Shown piece after piece: positions 62,341-64,000 of a stretch of DNA of 64,000 nucleotides. The translations under genes were made by a program, and so were the position numbers. A model generated the notes under the pieces. That model had not been told where the DNA came from. It searched no databases and saw nothing but the letters and a program-made list of their open reading frames with translations. Position 1 is the stretch's first letter. Each line of letters begins with the position of its first letter. Source of the stretch: Zymoseptoria tritici IPO323 (taxonomy: Eukaryota > Ascomycota > Dothideomycetes > Mycosphaerellales > Mycosphaerellaceae); assembly GCF_000219625.1 (NCBI RefSeq), contig NC_018208.1, positions 310,001 to 374,000 on the forward strand. The letters are read 5' to 3'.

Positions 62341-62900
62341 CGAGTTAGTAACTTCAAGTCGATAGAAGTGAAGTGCAAGTCTAGCCGGGGGCGCGGGGAG
62401 GGGCAGAGCAATGCACGAGGAGGAAGTGAAGTAAAGATTGCATGCGGGGACATGACAGTAGATCTCGGGAGAAGTCGGATGCAACAAAACGGGTTGAGAC
62501 AATGTGCAAGGTACTTTCAGGAAATAGATGAGTAGACCGTCGAGAAAAGCAAGGGCTGTACGACGTTTAGCAGATTTCGGAACAAGATTGCAGCGTTTGT
62601 ATCTGGACGGGTGGGGAAGTGAAGTTCCAGTCAGGTCCGAGGGTAGGGCAGCGTGAACAGATGTACGACAAGGAAGTAAAGTAAAAGTTGTGTCCGGGGG
62701 CGGGGCGATATATTTCAAAGGAGAGACGAATCAAGAAGGTGCGCGAAGAGGAAGTAAAGTGGAGATGCTGCTATCTCGAAAATAATTATATGAGGGTCAC
62801 AAACAGGTAAAACAACAGGGAACGTAAAAGGCGTACGACGTTGAGCAGATTCGCTTACAAGCTTGCAGCGTTTGTAGATGGCGAAAACAAAGATGGCGAA
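62340..62900. repeat. Degenerate duplicated block, about 276-bp offset
   Basis: A stretch of about 50 bp with TACGACGTTTAGCAGATT and GCAGCGTTTGTA at 62557-62601 returns at 62833-62876. Between and around are several forms of GGAAGT(A/G)AAGTAAA followed by a G-rich run (near 62363, 62425, 62614, 62672, 62750). It looks like an eroded tandem repeat with no coding potential. Confidence 0.65.
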
Positions 62901-63621
62901 AACAACGAAGATGAAGTTCGAGGGGATGAAGCGGCGTAACCCGGAGCGACGGTAGAGTCGAGGGCGCGGGAGTGCGGGGTAGGGCTAGGCAGCGCCGACG
63001 GTGGGGTCAGCTAGCATAAGGAAGGGCGGGGTATCGGCAGCACGGCGGTGAGGTGGTGGGTAGTGCTGGAAGAAGTCAAGATTAGCGGGGAGGCGACGAG
63101 CATGTTGAGGCCGAGATCGGGTGGGGCCGGGGGGAGGGGTAATGCTTACGGCGGAGGTAGCGGAACGATGACAATGAAGACAGCGAGGTCGAGGCGGGGT
63201 CGAGGGAGGGGAGGGTGTTCCAAATGAAGGCGGTGTAGTGCTAGTCCGAAAGACGGTGTTCATCAAAGGCGGACGGCGAGGTTGAGCTGATTGGTGAGGT
63301 TGAGCTGAGCGGTAAGGTCCCATGAGCTAAGCGGTGAGAATGGGAGAGACGGGGGTGTAGACGACAGCGTGGAAGAGGACGGCAGAAGCGGACAAGAAAG
63401 CCAACCCAATCCGAGCATACATCCAAAGCAACTCACCACACGACAAGTGGCAGTCCATCCAAGAAGATTCAATCGAAGAAGAGTCCATTCATCCCGATGA
63501 CGACTCCTTCAAACAACAGCAGAAGATCAGGCAGTCCGGTGAAGCGCGCGCTGTCGGCGGGTCCCGGAAGCGAGGTAGGTAGGACACCACAACTTCCCAC
63601 CACCATCGCCCTCGAGACCAC
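62901..63621. other. Spacer before the right-edge gene, no gene supported
   Basis: Minus-strand frames at 62985-63472 are Pro/Ser/Thr/Arg-rich low complexity with no domain; short GGTGAGGTTGAGCTGA duplications occur near 63270-63340. Confidence 0.45.
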
Positions 63622-64000
63622 TCACTCCTCCATCGCATCGTCCCTCAACATCGCAACCGCCTCCAGTCCCTCTCGATACGACTTCACCCACTCGACATCC
63701 TGGGTCAAATCCCTCAGCCGCCTAGCCTTCCTCTCCGCCAGCAGAGCATCCACCACATCATCCAGACGACCTTCAGCATCACGGTATTCCTCCTCGACCT
63801 CTGCATGCCTAGCTTGCTTCTGCAACTTTCCATCTCTGGCCTCCTTTTCATCCTCCTCGAGCTTCGCGACGCGGGCGGACATTGTCGCAAATTCCAAATG
63901 CTTCTCCAGCTCAGCCATTACTTCTGCTGCTCGCAATTCAAAGTGAGGTCCCAGTTCACCTTGAACCACATGGTAGACACTCGCGCGGACTTTGGAAGCG
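63622..64000 (-). CDS. Coiled-coil protein, 3' end only (runs off the window)
   Basis: The frame is open from the stop at 63622 to the right edge, so only the last 125 or so residues are visible and the start is outside. The visible part is highly charged and helical: HFELRAAEVMAELEKHLEF, ARVAKLEEDEKEARDGKL, EVEEEYRDAEGRLDDV, and ALLAERKARRLRDL, ending AMLRDDAMEE. It resembles the coiled-coil genes at 49.9-57 kb in character, but no shared sequence module is visible. Confidence that it is coding is moderate because heptad-like periodicity persists across the whole open frame. Confidence 0.5.
   Translation of the reverse strand, partial: ASKVRASVYHVVQGELGPHFELRAAEVMAELEKHLEFATMSARVAKLEEDEKEARDGKLQKQARHAEVEEEYRDAEGRLDDVVDALLAERKARRLRDLTQDVEWVKSYREGLEAVAMLRDDAMEE

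Noticed and set aside
62985..63472. Proline-rich minus-strand frames near the right edge
   Set aside because: Low-complexity translation with no start context or domain; short duplications explain the open frames.

Overview
The window looks like a piece of a filamentous ascomycete chromosome, most probably a dothideomycete. The evidence is dense protein-coding genes with short introns of about 48-100 bp, GT(A/G)(C/A)GT donors, a fungal gene complement (GUP1, LCB1, CDC9-type ligase, Zn2Cys6 regulator, GH17 and CE1 secreted enzymes) and a strongly AT-biased repeat block with the CpA/TpG loss expected of repeat-induced point mutation (RIP). The exact species cannot be read from the sequence. No rRNA, tRNA, CRISPR or autonomous transposon genes were recognised.

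Layout. 0.4-2.2 kb: a dead MFS drug-type transporter. 2.6-3.6 kb: a secreted carbohydrate esterase. 4.0-8.8 kb: three minus-strand relatives of an unrecognised gene family (shared about 95-residue core, NLS-like patches, C-terminal coiled coils), one of which seems broken from its neighbour by a frameshift. 9.7-19.7 kb: a DUF1772-like membrane protein, a GH17 wall glucanase, MTQ2, SDHAF3, a tiny Cys-rich protein ending in a CaaX box (spliced, not visible as one ORF), and two conserved fungal proteins of unknown role. 19.7-22.3 kb: gene-poor, holding one 47-codon secreted Cys-rich peptide candidate. 22.3-29 kb: a TauD-type dioxygenase, an AsaB/CmcJ-like oxidoreductase and a Zn2Cys6 regulator with an apparently damaged intron, plausibly a small metabolic unit. 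29.6-49 kb: mostly housekeeping genes (WW protein, uracil-DNA glycosylase, FMN-dependent hydroxy-acid dehydrogenase, DNA ligase I, LCB1, GUP1, ARP4, RMND1/DUF155, F-box protein, PP28).

49.9-57.0 kb: a group of three fast-evolving, long coiled-coil genes. Two share an N-terminal module and one carries a 28-residue (exactly four heptads) internal repeat. The third ends exactly where an AT satellite begins, and its stop codon lies inside the satellite unit. 57.05-60.95 kb: two tandem satellite arrays (units of about 130-149 bp; the first with a 537-bp higher-order period), nearly devoid of CpA/TpG. 61.0-61.65 kb: a different satellite with about 147-bp period around a conserved GGCGGGG box. 61.65-63.6 kb: degenerate duplicated non-coding DNA. 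63.6-64.0 kb: the 3' end of another coiled-coil gene running off the window.

The two flanks therefore carry lineage-specific coiled-coil families around a core of conserved genes. The most unusual feature is the coiled-coil gene group fused to the RIP-affected satellite block. Exon boundaries given here come from reading splice sites and reading-frame continuity by eye and have not been checked against transcripts.
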